A DNA stretch of 29,224 nt from JABFSC01 sp031389045 (GTDB lineage Bacteria; Desulfobacterota; Binatia; Bin18). Both the position numbers and the translations under genes were made by a program. The stretch's first letter is position 1. Each line of letters begins with the position of its first letter. Shown piece by piece: positions 1 through 7,440 of this stretch. Under the pieces are notes generated by a model. It saw only the letters and a list, made by a program, of their open reading frames with translations, searched no databases and was not told the DNA's origin. The stretch covers positions 1 through 29,224 of the forward strand of contig JANMSE010000004.1 in the NCBI GenBank assembly GCA_031389045.1, written 5' to 3'.

Positions 1-80
1 ACGGGCAGTGTCGTGCCAGTTCTTTTACCAAGGGTTCACAGGGATTGCCAGGGAAGGCGTGCTTGGTGTAGATCACCTCC

Positions 81-1070
81 ATGCGCAATGCTGCCTCACT
101 CCCATTGCATGAGTCGCCAGCATTACGGCGGATCATCAAAACCCTATCGAAGCCCAATACTGCGGTCGCTGTCTATCATCTGCTTGAGACATGGGGAGTG
201 ATCGCGCTGGTGCTGTACGGGAGTATTGTCTTGCTCCCAGTTGCCACCGGGGGGGCTGGGGTGATCGTCTATGGTATAGCTGTGGCCGTGATCGCCAGTC
301 GCCAGCATGCCCTCATGGTGCTGACCCATGAAGGGATTCACAAACGATTATCGCGCAGCGTCTGGCTCAATGATGGGTTGGCACGGTACGTGGCTGGCTT
401 TCCGGTCTTTATCTCTCTGGCGAAGTGGCGATTTATCCACCTCTATCATCACCAGCATACCCAGACCACGGATGACCCCGACCGTGCGATCTATGCGCGT
501 TATCCGCTTGGCGGTCGTCAATTTTTTCGGATGTTATTGCGAGATGTGTGTGGCCTGAACGTGCTGGCAACGTTGAAATACTTCATTGATCTGCCACTCG
601 TGACGCCAGCCTTCAATCGTCGTTTTCTTGGCGATGCCCGTGTGGAGCGGTATCAGCAGGTTGCTGATATGCGTGCCTTCGCCGTGTTTTGGCTTGTGGT
701 GTTGGCCGGTGGGCTTATCCTCGGAGGAGGCCATTTCGTCCTTCTCTTTGGACTCTATTGGCTGGTCCCGTATTGCACGGTGACCCAAGTCTTCTTCCGA
801 ATTCGCGGAGCGATCGAGCATGGCAATGTCCCAGACCCGAGGAATCCCTACCGACAGACGCGCACCTATTTCCTGCATCCGGCCGTCGGTTTTTTCTTCG
901 CGCCGAAAGGGGTGAACTATCACCTGGAACATCACCTCTATCCTTCGGTGCCTTTTTTCAACCTCCCGCGACTTCATGCGGAGTTGCGACAGACGGTATA
1001 TCCAGTTGAGGCCGCATACTGCGAGACATTTTCCGAAGGTCTCCAGCACTTGGTCAAGCAGGATGGATAA
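81..1070 (+). CDS. Membrane fatty acid desaturase family protein
   Basis: A 329-residue integral membrane protein of the non-haem di-iron fatty acid desaturase family, which uses O2 to put a double bond (or hydroxyl) into an acyl or related lipid chain. The three histidine clusters are all visible: HEGIH at residues 83-87, HLYHHQH at 120-126 and HLEHH at 282-286, with an extra His in IEHG near 248. Hydrophobic stretches at about 36-72 and 196-232 bracket the boxes as expected. An in-frame TAG lies at 69-71, so ATG 81 is the first possible start; the ribosome site in front of it is poor. Substrate (phospholipid acyl chain, sphingolipid or carotenoid-like) cannot be told from sequence. It stands alone, with a terminator about 160 nt downstream. 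Confidence 0.88.
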   Translation: MRNAASLPLHESPALRRIIKTLSKPNTAVAVYHLLETWGVIALVLYGSIVLLPVATGGAGVIVYGIAVAVIASRQHALMVLTHEGIHKRLSRSVWLNDGLARYVAGFPVFISLAKWRFIHLYHHQHTQTTDDPDRAIYARYPLGGRQFFRMLLRDVCGLNVLATLKYFIDLPLVTPAFNRRFLGDARVERYQQVADMRAFAVFWLVVLAGGLILGGGHFVLLFGLYWLVPYCTVTQVFFRIRGAIEHGNVPDPRNPYRQTRTYFLHPAVGFFFAPKGVNYHLEHHLYPSVPFFNLPRLHAELRQTVYPVEAAYCETFSEGLQHLVKQDG

Positions 1071-1230
1071 CGGGGCCAAAAAAAATAATCGCGGAAAAAA
1101 ATCTCGCATGAACCGAGTGAATTTTTCCATGAGAGGCTCGTCTGACTCTCTGATAGGAGAGACAGACAGAGTTCCTTCTCCCTGCTATGCCCCCTGTCTC
1201 CTCTCCTTGTCTCCTCCCTTCCTTGCCTGC

Positions 1231-1260
1231 GGCCAGAGGGTCCCGCCCCTCTGGCCGTTT
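1231..1260 (+). terminator. Rho-independent terminator downstream of the desaturase
   Basis: A perfect 10-bp stem, GGCCAGAGGG at 1231-1240 pairing with CCCTCTGGCC at 1247-1256, closes a 6-nt loop and is followed by GTTTTCTTT. The T-rich run lies only on the plus-strand side, so it would end the desaturase transcript rather than that of the minus-strand tRNA. Confidence 0.7.
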
Positions 1261-1341
1261 TCTTTGTGCTGGAGTGGATTGATTTGAGGGGTGAGAAGAC
1301 AAAACGAAGAAGGGATCGCTGCTGATTTCTGACAAGAAAAG

Positions 1342-1413
1342 TGCCCTCGCCGGGAATTGAACCCAGACCCCAGGCTTCGGAGGCCTGTGTGATATCCATT
1401 TCACCACGAGGGC
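1342..1413 (-). tRNA. tRNA-Arg (anticodon CCG)
   Basis: Read on the minus strand, the cloverleaf is complete. The 7-bp acceptor stem is GCCCTCG/CGAGGGC with discriminator A. There is a D-arm, an anticodon stem CAGGC/GCCTG around the 7-nt loop CTCCGAA (anticodon CCG, reading the Arg codon CGG), and a T-arm CTGGG/CCCGG around TTCAATT. The 3' CCA is not encoded, since the bases after the discriminator are C then T. It is a lone tRNA gene between the desaturase and the ABC exporter. Confidence 0.93.
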
Positions 1414-1610
1414 GTGTGTGATGCGTTGAAGTGGGGGGCATCTCAGCAGAATTTCCGGTCACCCGTCAACTGCCATCCTCTTCATTCACTCTCTCCGACG
1501 GCACCACTACCGCAGGCTCTTGTCCTGTGGCAAGATGCCCGCCACCATTTCTATCTTTCCGCTCTTGGGATTGGAGTGTGTGATGTTTTTTGGAGGAGGA
1601 ATCCAACCAC

Positions 1611-2564
1611 GTGAATGCGGTCCCTGCTGTATCTGTGACCAAGGTGTGCCGACTCTATGGTGCTCGCGCCGCACTTGATGAAGTGACCTTTACCGTCCCC
1701 GCCGGAGAAATTTTCGCGCTACTGGGTCCGAATGGTGGCGGAAAATCAACGCTGTTTAAGATTTTGTCCACGCTCATCCCGCCAACGAGTGGAGACGTTC
1801 AGATCTTTGGGGAGGACTTGCGACACAATCCAGAAGCCGTGCGCAATCGCATTGGCGTCGTTTTTCAATCTCCGAGTCTTGATCCGAAGCTGACCGTGAC
1901 GGAAAATCTGACGTGTCATGGGTATTTGTACGGCTTGTCCAGGGCGGTGCTACGAGACCGCATGGAGGCACTGCTGGCGCGGATGGGCATGTCTGATCGG
2001 GGGCGTGACCTGGTGAGTACGCTCTCCGGCGGATTACAACGCCGGGTCGAACTGGCCAAGGCGCTTTTACACCGACCAGAACTCCTCTTGCTCGACGAAC
2101 CGAGTACGGGGCTTGATCCAGGAGCACGACGCGAGTTCAACGATTACCTCCACCGTCTGCGTGAGCAAGGCAATGTGACCATTGTTCTCACTACTCACAT
2201 CATGGAAGAAGCCGAGCGTTGTGACCGTGTCGGGATTCTTCACCAGGGGAAACTGGTGGCACTCGATACCCCGGAAGCACTCAAGGCCCAGGTTGGCGGT
2301 GATGTCGTGGCTATTCGTGCGCAGAATGTCGTGGAGTTCCGCGACAAGCTCATCCGCCGCTTTTCCTGCGTGCCCACGATGGTCGATGGTCTGCTCCGTA
2401 TTGAGCGACCACGCGGACATGAATTCGTGAGAGATCTGGTTGATGCCTTTCCTGGGGATATTCAATCGGTGACCTTTGGAAAACCAACCTTAGAGGACGT
2501 GTTTGTTCATCAGACTGGGCACCAGTTTTGGAGTGAAACAACGGAGAGCGAGTTGTCAGCATGA
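1611..2564 (+). CDS. ABC-2 type exporter, ATP-binding protein (DrrA/NatA/CcmA-like)
   Basis: ATPase of a two-component ABC-2 exporter, driving export of a drug, lipid or polymer through the permease encoded next. From GTG 1611 the protein has 317 residues. Walker A is GPNGGGKS at about 39-46. The signature LSGGLQRR, Walker B LLLLDEP followed by STGLDPGAR, and the H-loop TTHIME follow in normal order. A C-terminal DrrA-type extension of about 100 residues is present. The reading frame opens from TTG 1590, but GTG 1611 sits 11 nt after GGAGG (1595-1599), whereas the upstream TTG overlaps that ribosome site, so I chose 1611. Its stop overlaps the permease start by 4 bp (ATGA), indicating translational coupling. 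The substrate cannot be read from the sequence. Confidence 0.9.
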   Translation: MNAVPAVSVTKVCRLYGARAALDEVTFTVPAGEIFALLGPNGGGKSTLFKILSTLIPPTSGDVQIFGEDLRHNPEAVRNRIGVVFQSPSLDPKLTVTENLTCHGYLYGLSRAVLRDRMEALLARMGMSDRGRDLVSTLSGGLQRRVELAKALLHRPELLLLDEPSTGLDPGARREFNDYLHRLREQGNVTIVLTTHIMEEAERCDRVGILHQGKLVALDTPEALKAQVGGDVVAIRAQNVVEFRDKLIRRFSCVPTMVDGLLRIERPRGHEFVRDLVDAFPGDIQSVTFGKPTLEDVFVHQTGHQFWSETTESELSA

Positions 2565-3355
2565 CCAGTACGACGGGGATGGGAAGTGTGGTTTTTGCCC
2601 TGTGGCAACGGGAAATTGTTCGGTTCGTGCGACAACGGAGTCGCTTAATTGGCGCGTTTGTCCAGCCCTTGGTGTTTTGGTTGTTGTTGGGTGGTGGGTT
2701 TAGTGCCTCGTTTCGTCCGCCTGGAGCCCCCGACGGTAGTGGGTATCTCGAGTATCTCTATCCAGGGATCATCATGCTGACTCTGTTGTTCACCGCGATT
2801 TTCGCCACGATCGCGGTGATTGAGGATCGCAAGCTCGGCTTCCTGCAAGGCGTCCTCGTTGCTCCTGTCTCGCGCATTAGTATTGTCCTTGGTCAAGCGT
2901 TGGGTAGTACCACCTTGGCGATGCTGCAAGGGGCGCTGCTGTTACTGTTGGCGCCGGTCGCCGGGATTTCCTTGAGCTGGGGCGGCGTTTGCGCGGCGTT
3001 GGTCGTGATGGTGCTGGTGGGGCTCGCATTAAGCAGTCTCGGACTCATTATCGCGTGGCGCATGGACTCGGTCCAAGGGTTTCATGCCATTATGAATATG
3101 ATTCTGATGCCGATTTGGTTTCTCTCAGGTGCGTTTTTTCCCGCTGCCGGATTGCCTGGGTGGTTTTCATGGATCATGTGTCTGAATCCTTTAACCTATG
3201 GCATGGCGGCCTTGCGACGCTGCCTTTATGTGGGTGATGCTGGAGCGGTCAGCCAACTTCCTCAGCTCCTCCCTTCGTTGCTGATTACCGTGGTGTTTGC
3301 GCTTGTGGCCTTTTGGGGAGCGACTCAAACGGCGAAACGGCATTTGCTGCAATGA
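2561..3355 (+). CDS. ABC-2 type exporter, membrane permease
   Basis: A 264-residue ABC-2 family permease with about six hydrophobic segments. It opens with a short cytoplasmic helix rich in Arg (WQREIVRFVRQRSR), typical of DrrB/NodJ-type permeases. The loop region EDRKLGFLQGVLVAPVSR, between the second and third helices, is the family coupling region that meets the ATPase. It also has the characteristic FLSGAFFPAAGLP segment near the C-terminal third. Start ATG 2561 overlaps the ATPase stop. Together the two genes encode a complete half-size exporter that would work as an A2B2 complex in the inner membrane. No substrate clue is visible. Confidence 0.88.
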   Translation: MTSTTGMGSVVFALWQREIVRFVRQRSRLIGAFVQPLVFWLLLGGGFSASFRPPGAPDGSGYLEYLYPGIIMLTLLFTAIFATIAVIEDRKLGFLQGVLVAPVSRISIVLGQALGSTTLAMLQGALLLLLAPVAGISLSWGGVCAALVVMVLVGLALSSLGLIIAWRMDSVQGFHAIMNMILMPIWFLSGAFFPAAGLPGWFSWIMCLNPLTYGMAALRRCLYVGDAGAVSQLPQLLPSLLITVVFALVAFWGATQTAKRHLLQ

Positions 3356-3431
3356 GAAATTTGCGAGTCATCCTGGAGCGTCTTAGAATACAACCGATTA
3401 CAATTGGGAATAGGGAGGGGGCAGGCTCATT

Positions 3432-3722
3432 ATGGACCGAGAAACTCGAACGATATGGCAGCTCCGAATTTTTATGGGGATTGGCGTCCTCGTCATCGTA
3501 TTTGATTTGCTCGAACCGACGCGCCTTGAACTCGGAATTCCGTGGTACATGTCGATTTATTTGATCGCCGCCAGTTTTTATTTCGCCGCCAATGCCCAGA
3601 AGATGGTCGTGAAACGGTCAGACGAAATGTTGACCTATTTCTTTTTTCCCGGCGCATTCGTGACCGCTTTGATTCCCGCCTATGCGATCACGATTTTCTT
3701 CGCGATGCACGCGAGATTCTGA
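3432..3722 (+). CDS. Small hydrophobic membrane protein, unknown function
   Basis: A 96-residue protein that I do not recognise. It starts with a charged segment (MDRETRTIW) followed by three likely membrane helices at about 12-27, 38-52 and 70-92, with a basic cytoplasmic patch (KMVVKRSD) between the second and third. A G-rich stretch (AGGGAGGGGG) lies about 10 nt before ATG 3432. It begins 76 nt after the ABC permease and could share its transcript. It converges on the end of the oxidase operon, whose last stop is at 3779. Either a third exporter component or an oxidase-related protein would fit its position; nothing in the sequence decides this. Confidence 0.6.
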   Translation: MDRETRTIWQLRIFMGIGVLVIVFDLLEPTRLELGIPWYMSIYLIAASFYFAANAQKMVVKRSDEMLTYFFFPGAFVTALIPAYAITIFFAMHARF

Positions 3723-3778
3723 GTTCGCTTCACCAACGGGACGCTGAGGTCGGGGCATCCACAGGGGAAAGCCGCCGC

Positions 3779-4396
3779 TTAGATCATATAGACAAAGAAG
3801 AACACAAATATCCACACTACATCAACGAAATGCCAGTATAACCCCGCGATCTCCACCGCCGCGTAGTTATTGGCGTGATAGTGGTCTCGCCGACCCCACA
3901 GGAAAATCCCCGTCAGGTAAACGACCCCACCCAGCACATGCAAGCCATGAAATCCGGTGAGGACATAAAATGTCGCGCCGAAGAGACCAGCGCCCCAGGG
4001 ATTCTCGGTCAGTGTCATGCCTTGCTGGAGTAACTCGCGCCATTCCAATCCCTGTAACACGACAAAAGCGACTCCACAGAGGATCGTCGCGAGGAGAAAG
4101 TTCCGAAAGCCTGTCAGATCGTTCCGTTTGATCGCGGACAAGGCGGTGACCATCAATCCACTGCTCACAAGCAAGAGGGCAGTCATGGCGAGCGCGACCC
4201 ACAGGTGGAATACCGTCGCCGCCGCTGGCCAGTCCTGGCTTTGTGCTCGCAACAGGCCGGCACTCGTCAACAAGGCCGCGAAGGTCATGGCATCGCTCGC
4301 GAGAAATGACCACATGCCCCAAGTCCCGCGTTTCATCTCCGCGAGTCCTGGCGGAAGCGAGGTTTCGGTGGAGGAGGGGGCGATCATTTCATTCAC
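3779..4396 (-). CDS. Cytochrome c oxidase subunit III, second copy in the operon
   Basis: A 205-residue haem-copper oxidase subunit III family protein, last gene of the oxidase operon. It has five likely membrane helices and the family pattern LEWREL in mid-protein, FGATFYVLTGFHGLHVLGG, then AGLYWHFVDVVWIFVFFFVY at the C-terminus. I chose GTG 4396: it overlaps the stop of the preceding gene (GTGA) and has AGGAG 7 nt upstream. The alternative ATG 4387 would leave a 16-nt spacer. It is clearly diverged from the other subunit III at 4646-5293, for example LEWRELLQQG against YEWVQLIRDG. Having both in one operon suggests either two non-identical III-like subunits in the complex or a subunit III/IV arrangement. 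It is the short five-helix form rather than the seven-helix mitochondrial form. Confidence 0.88.
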   Translation of the reverse strand: MNEMIAPSSTETSLPPGLAEMKRGTWGMWSFLASDAMTFAALLTSAGLLRAQSQDWPAAATVFHLWVALAMTALLLVSSGLMVTALSAIKRNDLTGFRNFLLATILCGVAFVVLQGLEWRELLQQGMTLTENPWGAGLFGATFYVLTGFHGLHVLGGVVYLTGIFLWGRRDHYHANNYAAVEIAGLYWHFVDVVWIFVFFFVYMI

Positions 4397-4638
4397 GACA
4401 CATCTCCTGGCGATTTCCGCGAGTGATAATAGACCCAGCCGCCGATCACGCCTGTGACGACAAACGGCGCGGTCAGCAAAATCAGCCCACTCCACAACAA
4501 TCCCCGGCCCAACGTCTCCTCTCCGCGTGGCAACACCGTTTGGCACATGGCGCATGCCTGCGCCAGTTCCGACCACAGGACGATGCTCAGAGCGATGACG
4601 ATCAAACATCCGCGAAAGATTTGGCGATGAAACAGCAT
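4393..4638 (-). CDS. Small exported membrane protein with CxxC motif in the oxidase operon
   Basis: An 81-residue protein lying between the two subunit III genes, 7 nt after the first and overlapping the second by 4 bp. A signal-peptide-like N-terminus (basic MLFHRQIFR, hydrophobic core to about residue 22) ends in ELAQA, immediately followed by CAMC, a CxxC pair. A second hydrophobic segment at about 48-68 and a short basic tail (YYHSRK) follow. The likely topology is a periplasmic cysteine pair near the membrane surface held by one helix. If AQA is a signal peptidase site, the first Cys becomes the mature N-terminus. The lipobox is imperfect, with Ala rather than Leu/Val/Ile at -3, so lipidation is uncertain. 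A role in metal or redox handling during oxidase assembly is inference; I do not recognise the family. Confidence 0.75.
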   Translation of the reverse strand: MLFHRQIFRGCLIVIALSIVLWSELAQACAMCQTVLPRGEETLGRGLLWSGLILLTAPFVVTGVIGGWVYYHSRKSPGDVS

Positions 4639-4645
4639 GGTACTC

Positions 4646-5293
4646 TCAATTCAGATAAACGAGCGCGAACAACAACACCCACAGGCTACTAACAAAATAC
4701 CAATACCAGGCGCAGACCTCGACTCCCACAAACCGGGAAGCGGGAAACCGACCTTGGCGCGTGAGCTGAAGTACGACCAAGAGCCAGACCACCGCGCCGA
4801 GGACATGGAGCGCGTGGCAGCCAATGAGCAGGTAAAAAGTCGCGCCGTAGACGCCAGCTCTGATGGTCAAGCCATCGCGGATCAACTGTACCCATTCATA
4901 TCCTTGGATACTCAAAAAAAGCGTGCCGAGGGCGGCGGTGATGGTCAGCAACGTGATTACTCGTTGTTGCTGATTTTTGCGGCCAGCGGCAACGGCGCGA
5001 AACATGGTGTAGCAACTGAAGAGTAGAAAGAAGGTGTTGACCCAGGTGACCTTCACTGGGAGATAGAGTTGCGCCGAGGGCCAGGTGGCGTGGCCGAAGC
5101 GGAGCGCGGTGTACACGGCTAACAGTCCCGCGAAGAGCATGATCTCCGAGCCGATGAACAAGAGCACACCGAGCTGGATCGCTTGGACAGAGGAAGAAGC
5201 GGGTGGGGGCGGTTCGTGTCCGAGCCCACGCGACAGAGCCGCGGGTGGTTTATGAGGAAACGGCAGGACTCTGCCAGTGGAAGTCTGAGGCAT
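4646..5293 (-). CDS. coxC: Cytochrome c oxidase subunit III, first copy in the operon
   Basis: A 215-residue subunit III family protein. A Pro-rich cytoplasmic N-terminus (about residues 1-33) precedes five likely helices. Family landmarks are FIGSEIMLFAGL in the first helix, GYEWVQLI in the middle, GATFYLLIGCHALHVLGAVVW, and CAWYWYFVSSLWVLLFALVY at the end. ATG 5293 was chosen because the encoded protein then begins at the normal subunit III N-terminus. The frame runs further upstream only as an antisense-like reading of ctaB. It follows the 33-aa microprotein by 17 nt and precedes the CxxC protein by 7 nt. Subunit III stabilises the binuclear centre of A-type oxidases and helps proton uptake. 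Confidence 0.9.
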   Translation of the reverse strand: MPQTSTGRVLPFPHKPPAALSRGLGHEPPPPASSSVQAIQLGVLLFIGSEIMLFAGLLAVYTALRFGHATWPSAQLYLPVKVTWVNTFFLLFSCYTMFRAVAAGRKNQQQRVITLLTITAALGTLFLSIQGYEWVQLIRDGLTIRAGVYGATFYLLIGCHALHVLGAVVWLLVVLQLTRQGRFPASRFVGVEVCAWYWYFVSSLWVLLFALVYLN

Positions 5294-5310
5294 GGCAATA
5301 ATCCTGCTCG

Positions 5311-5412
5311 TTAGCTGAGAAGAATGAAACAGATCGTGAGCACCATGTACACGGCGATGAAAGCCGCGAGACCGAAGCCGAGTCCACGGTTGGTTTTGAG
5401 CGGGGAGGGCAT
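5311..5412 (-). CDS. 33-aa single-helix microprotein between ctaB and subunit III
   Basis: Reading the 136-nt gap between ctaB and the first subunit III on the minus strand gives ATG at 5412-5410, 33 sense codons and TAA at 5313-5311. The N-terminus is basic (MPSPLKTNRG), followed by an uninterrupted hydrophobic segment of about 22 residues (GFGLAAFIAVYMVLTICFIL) ending in LS. It fits exactly, 17 nt after the ctaB stop and 17 nt before the next start, in an operon with no other slack. The ribosome site is weak: GAGAGG abuts the ATG, with a possible GGGA further up. Small single-helix subunits are known in bacterial oxidases in general. Assigning this one as an oxidase subunit or assembly factor is inference. 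Confidence 0.6.
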   Translation of the reverse strand: MPSPLKTNRGLGFGLAAFIAVYMVLTICFILLS

Positions 5413-5429
5413 CCTCTCGTCCCGTATTG

Positions 5430-6485
5430 TTATTCCGCCGGCATTGTGTGTCCGTCGTGATGGTGATCGTGTTGCTCGTGTGTCGCCTTCGCATGGGCGG
5501 ACAAATGATCCAGATCAATGTACGGAAAAGTGATCTTGTCAAAAGCCAAGACCGCGAGCAACAGCGGTAAATAGACGAGTGACGCGAACAGTAAGTGCCG
5601 CGCCGAGGCCAGGGACCGTAGCGAGGCGAGCCGCAGTCCGTACCACAGGAAGACGCTGCCGAGCAGCAGGGCGGCGAAGAAATAGGTCGCACCAGCAAAC
5701 CCGACGAGTGTCGGCAGTAGCCCGACAGCCAGAAGCGCCGCGCAGTTGAGGACAATCTGTTGTCCGGTGACTCGTCCGTCAGGATCAATGACCGGCAAGA
5801 GGCGAAACCCCGCTTTCGCGTAGTCCTCGCGATAGAGCCAGCCAATCGCCAGCGAATGGGGCATCTGCCACAGAAACATGATGGCGAACAGAATCCACGC
5901 TTCGAGGTCCACGCTGTTGCGCGCCGCGGCCCAACCAATGACCGGTGGGAGCGCCCCAGGCACCGCGCCCACGAGACTACAGAGCGAGGTGCGCTGCTTG
6001 AGCGGCGTATACGCGAACAAGTAGCTGACGGTGATGCTCGCGGTGATCAGTGCGCTTAACCCCGACACCATCCCCCACAGATACCCCAAGCCACCGAGCG
6101 TGATCGTCACGCCGAAGATGAGCGCCTCGCGTGCCTGCAACCGGCCATCCGGCAAAGGGCGGAGCCGCGTCCGTTGCATTTTGCCGTCAGCTTCTCGCTC
6201 CATGTATTCATTGAGCGCCAACGTGCCGCCACCAGCGAGCGCGGTGCCAAGCAGCGTATGCAGGAGCACCAGATAATTGGGCGTATCTTGGACGCCGAGA
6301 TAAAACCCGATGGCGGTGGTGATGAGCACCATCAAGACCACACGGGGCTTGGTCAAGATAAAGAAATCAGTCATCGCACGGCGGCCAGCCGCGTGACGGC
6401 CAGCCGTGTGGCGGCCAGCCGCGTGGCGGCGCGTGTGATCGAGAGGCATGGCGAGCAATGTATCCGTCGGTTCCGGTGGAGTCAT
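5430..6485 (-). CDS. ctaB: Protohaem IX farnesyltransferase (haem O synthase)
   Basis: UbiA-family prenyltransferase that adds farnesyl to protohaem, the first step to haem A. From ATG 6485 it has 351 residues. The polyprenyl-diphosphate site is N92 EYMEREAD100 with GKMQRTRLRPLPDGR after it. The second conserved loop is IGWLYREDYAKAGFRLLP. The frame stays open to 7133 by overlapping ctaA. ATG 6485, whose ATGA overlaps the ctaA stop, is the natural start. Before the conserved LTKPRV lies an unusual 40-residue leader with three His-Ala/Thr-Ala-Gly-Arg units made by a 15-bp tandem repeat. ATG 6375 (MTDFF) would give a standard-length 314-residue enzyme and is a possible alternative start. The C-terminus is His-rich (HEQHDHHHDGH). 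Confidence 0.93.
   Translation of the reverse strand: MTPPEPTDTLLAMPLDHTRRHAAGRHTAGRHAAGRRAMTDFFILTKPRVVLMVLITTAIGFYLGVQDTPNYLVLLHTLLGTALAGGGTLALNEYMEREADGKMQRTRLRPLPDGRLQAREALIFGVTITLGGLGYLWGMVSGLSALITASITVSYLFAYTPLKQRTSLCSLVGAVPGALPPVIGWAAARNSVDLEAWILFAIMFLWQMPHSLAIGWLYREDYAKAGFRLLPVIDPDGRVTGQQIVLNCAALLAVGLLPTLVGFAGATYFFAALLLGSVFLWYGLRLASLRSLASARHLLFASLVYLPLLLAVLAFDKITFPYIDLDHLSAHAKATHEQHDHHHDGHTMPAE
6383..6427. repeat. 15-bp tandem repeat, three copies, at the 5' end of ctaB
   Basis: Three consecutive 15-bp units of form CGGCCAGCCGYGTGR at 6383-6397, 6398-6412 and 6413-6427, with a partial fourth (CGGCGCGTG) after them. On the ctaB strand each unit encodes five residues of type R/G-H-A/T-A-G, so the array keeps the frame whatever its copy number. 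Confidence 0.9.
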
Positions 6486-7429
6486 AGTGAAGAAGCCTGT
6501 GGTGAAAGGGTTTGTGGTTGGGTGAGGAGTGATGGGTGGTCGAGCAGTCGATAGGCACGCAGAGAAAACAGCACGCCGGTCACAAACATCAAGGCCCCCA
6601 CCACGACGTGACTCGTGGCGAGTAGCACGCTGTGGGCTTGCAACGTGGCGCTGGCGGTCGTGAATTTGCCGATGTAGGCCCCAAGACCCAGGAAAATCTG
6701 CACCACGAGTAGGCCGCACAAGATCAAGGTTGAACGCACGAGCACGGGCATGTCGGCATGATGGCGCATGGTGCGGGCCGTCAATAAGCCAACATGAATA
6801 ACGACCAACGCCGCGCCGATGAAATGGAGCGTTTCCCAGGAACCGGTATGCCGGAGGATCGCGCCTAAAATGAGTTGGAGGTACATCAATCCCGCGGTCA
6901 GCACGCCGAGCCGTTGCACTCGACCGGCATCGTCCGCGACTTTCTTGGTGATCGGGGTCCGCCATTCCTCCGAGGTGAAGACCGCGAGGCAGACCGCGAA
7001 CGCGAAGAACGCCTGCGCGAAACAGGCATGAATGACCGCTAACGGGAGTTGCAGCAACACCACCCGCAGGCCACCAAGAACGCCTTGGATAATCACCGCC
7101 ACCAGTGCGATCACGCCGAGCTTGCGTACCCACGCCCGTGGCTCGCTGTACCAGAGCGACGCGGTGAGCAGCACGGTCAAGAAGCCCACCAGCGAGCCCA
7201 AGAGGCGGTGACTATGCTCATAGAAAATGCCACCCACCATTTGTGACCACGGATAGAGAAACATGTTGTAGCCAAAGGTCGTCGGCCAATCTGGCACCGC
7301 CAATCCCGACCCGGTGCTCGTCACCAACCCACCGACAAACAACAATGGGAACGTCGTCACCGCCGTGAGCAGCGCGAAACGGTGGGGCCACGGGGAAATG
7401 GGGGACGGTGTTGATGCACGGGAGGTCAT
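6482..7429 (-). CDS. ctaA: Haem A synthase
   Basis: COX15/CtaA family enzyme that oxidises the C8 methyl of haem O to the formyl of haem A, in the membrane. It has 315 residues and about eight helices in two four-helix halves. The haem-binding histidines are in place: EHSH at 71-74, H134 in AVIHACFAQ, H202/H212 in the second half, and H266/H274 near the end. The conserved periplasmic motif TGSGLAVPDWPTT is at about 39-51. The cysteine pair found in the first loop of Bacillus-type CtaA is absent. It starts 11 nt after coxA and its stop overlaps the ctaB start, so haem A production is coupled to synthesis of the oxidase that consumes it. Confidence 0.94.
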   Translation of the reverse strand: MTSRASTPSPISPWPHRFALLTAVTTFPLLFVGGLVTSTGSGLAVPDWPTTFGYNMFLYPWSQMVGGIFYEHSHRLLGSLVGFLTVLLTASLWYSEPRAWVRKLGVIALVAVIIQGVLGGLRVVLLQLPLAVIHACFAQAFFAFAVCLAVFTSEEWRTPITKKVADDAGRVQRLGVLTAGLMYLQLILGAILRHTGSWETLHFIGAALVVIHVGLLTARTMRHHADMPVLVRSTLILCGLLVVQIFLGLGAYIGKFTTASATLQAHSVLLATSHVVVGALMFVTGVLFSLRAYRLLDHPSLLTQPQTLSPQASSL

Positions 7430-7440
7430 GGGTGTGGTTC

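Noticed and set aside
1..115. Possible end of an upstream gene in frame 2 stopping near 113
   Set aside because: About 37 codons are open to the left edge but show no recognisable ending, and the frame would overlap the desaturase start.
4646..5938. 430-residue open frame containing the first subunit III
   Set aside because: The first 215 codons overlap ctaB and the microprotein and are not protein-like; subunit III starts at 5293.
5430..7133. 567-residue open frame covering ctaB and half of ctaA
   Set aside because: Only the last 351 codons match haem O synthase. The upstream part is an Arg/Ala/Gly-rich reading antiphase to ctaA, and the ATGA overlap at 6485 gives a natural start.
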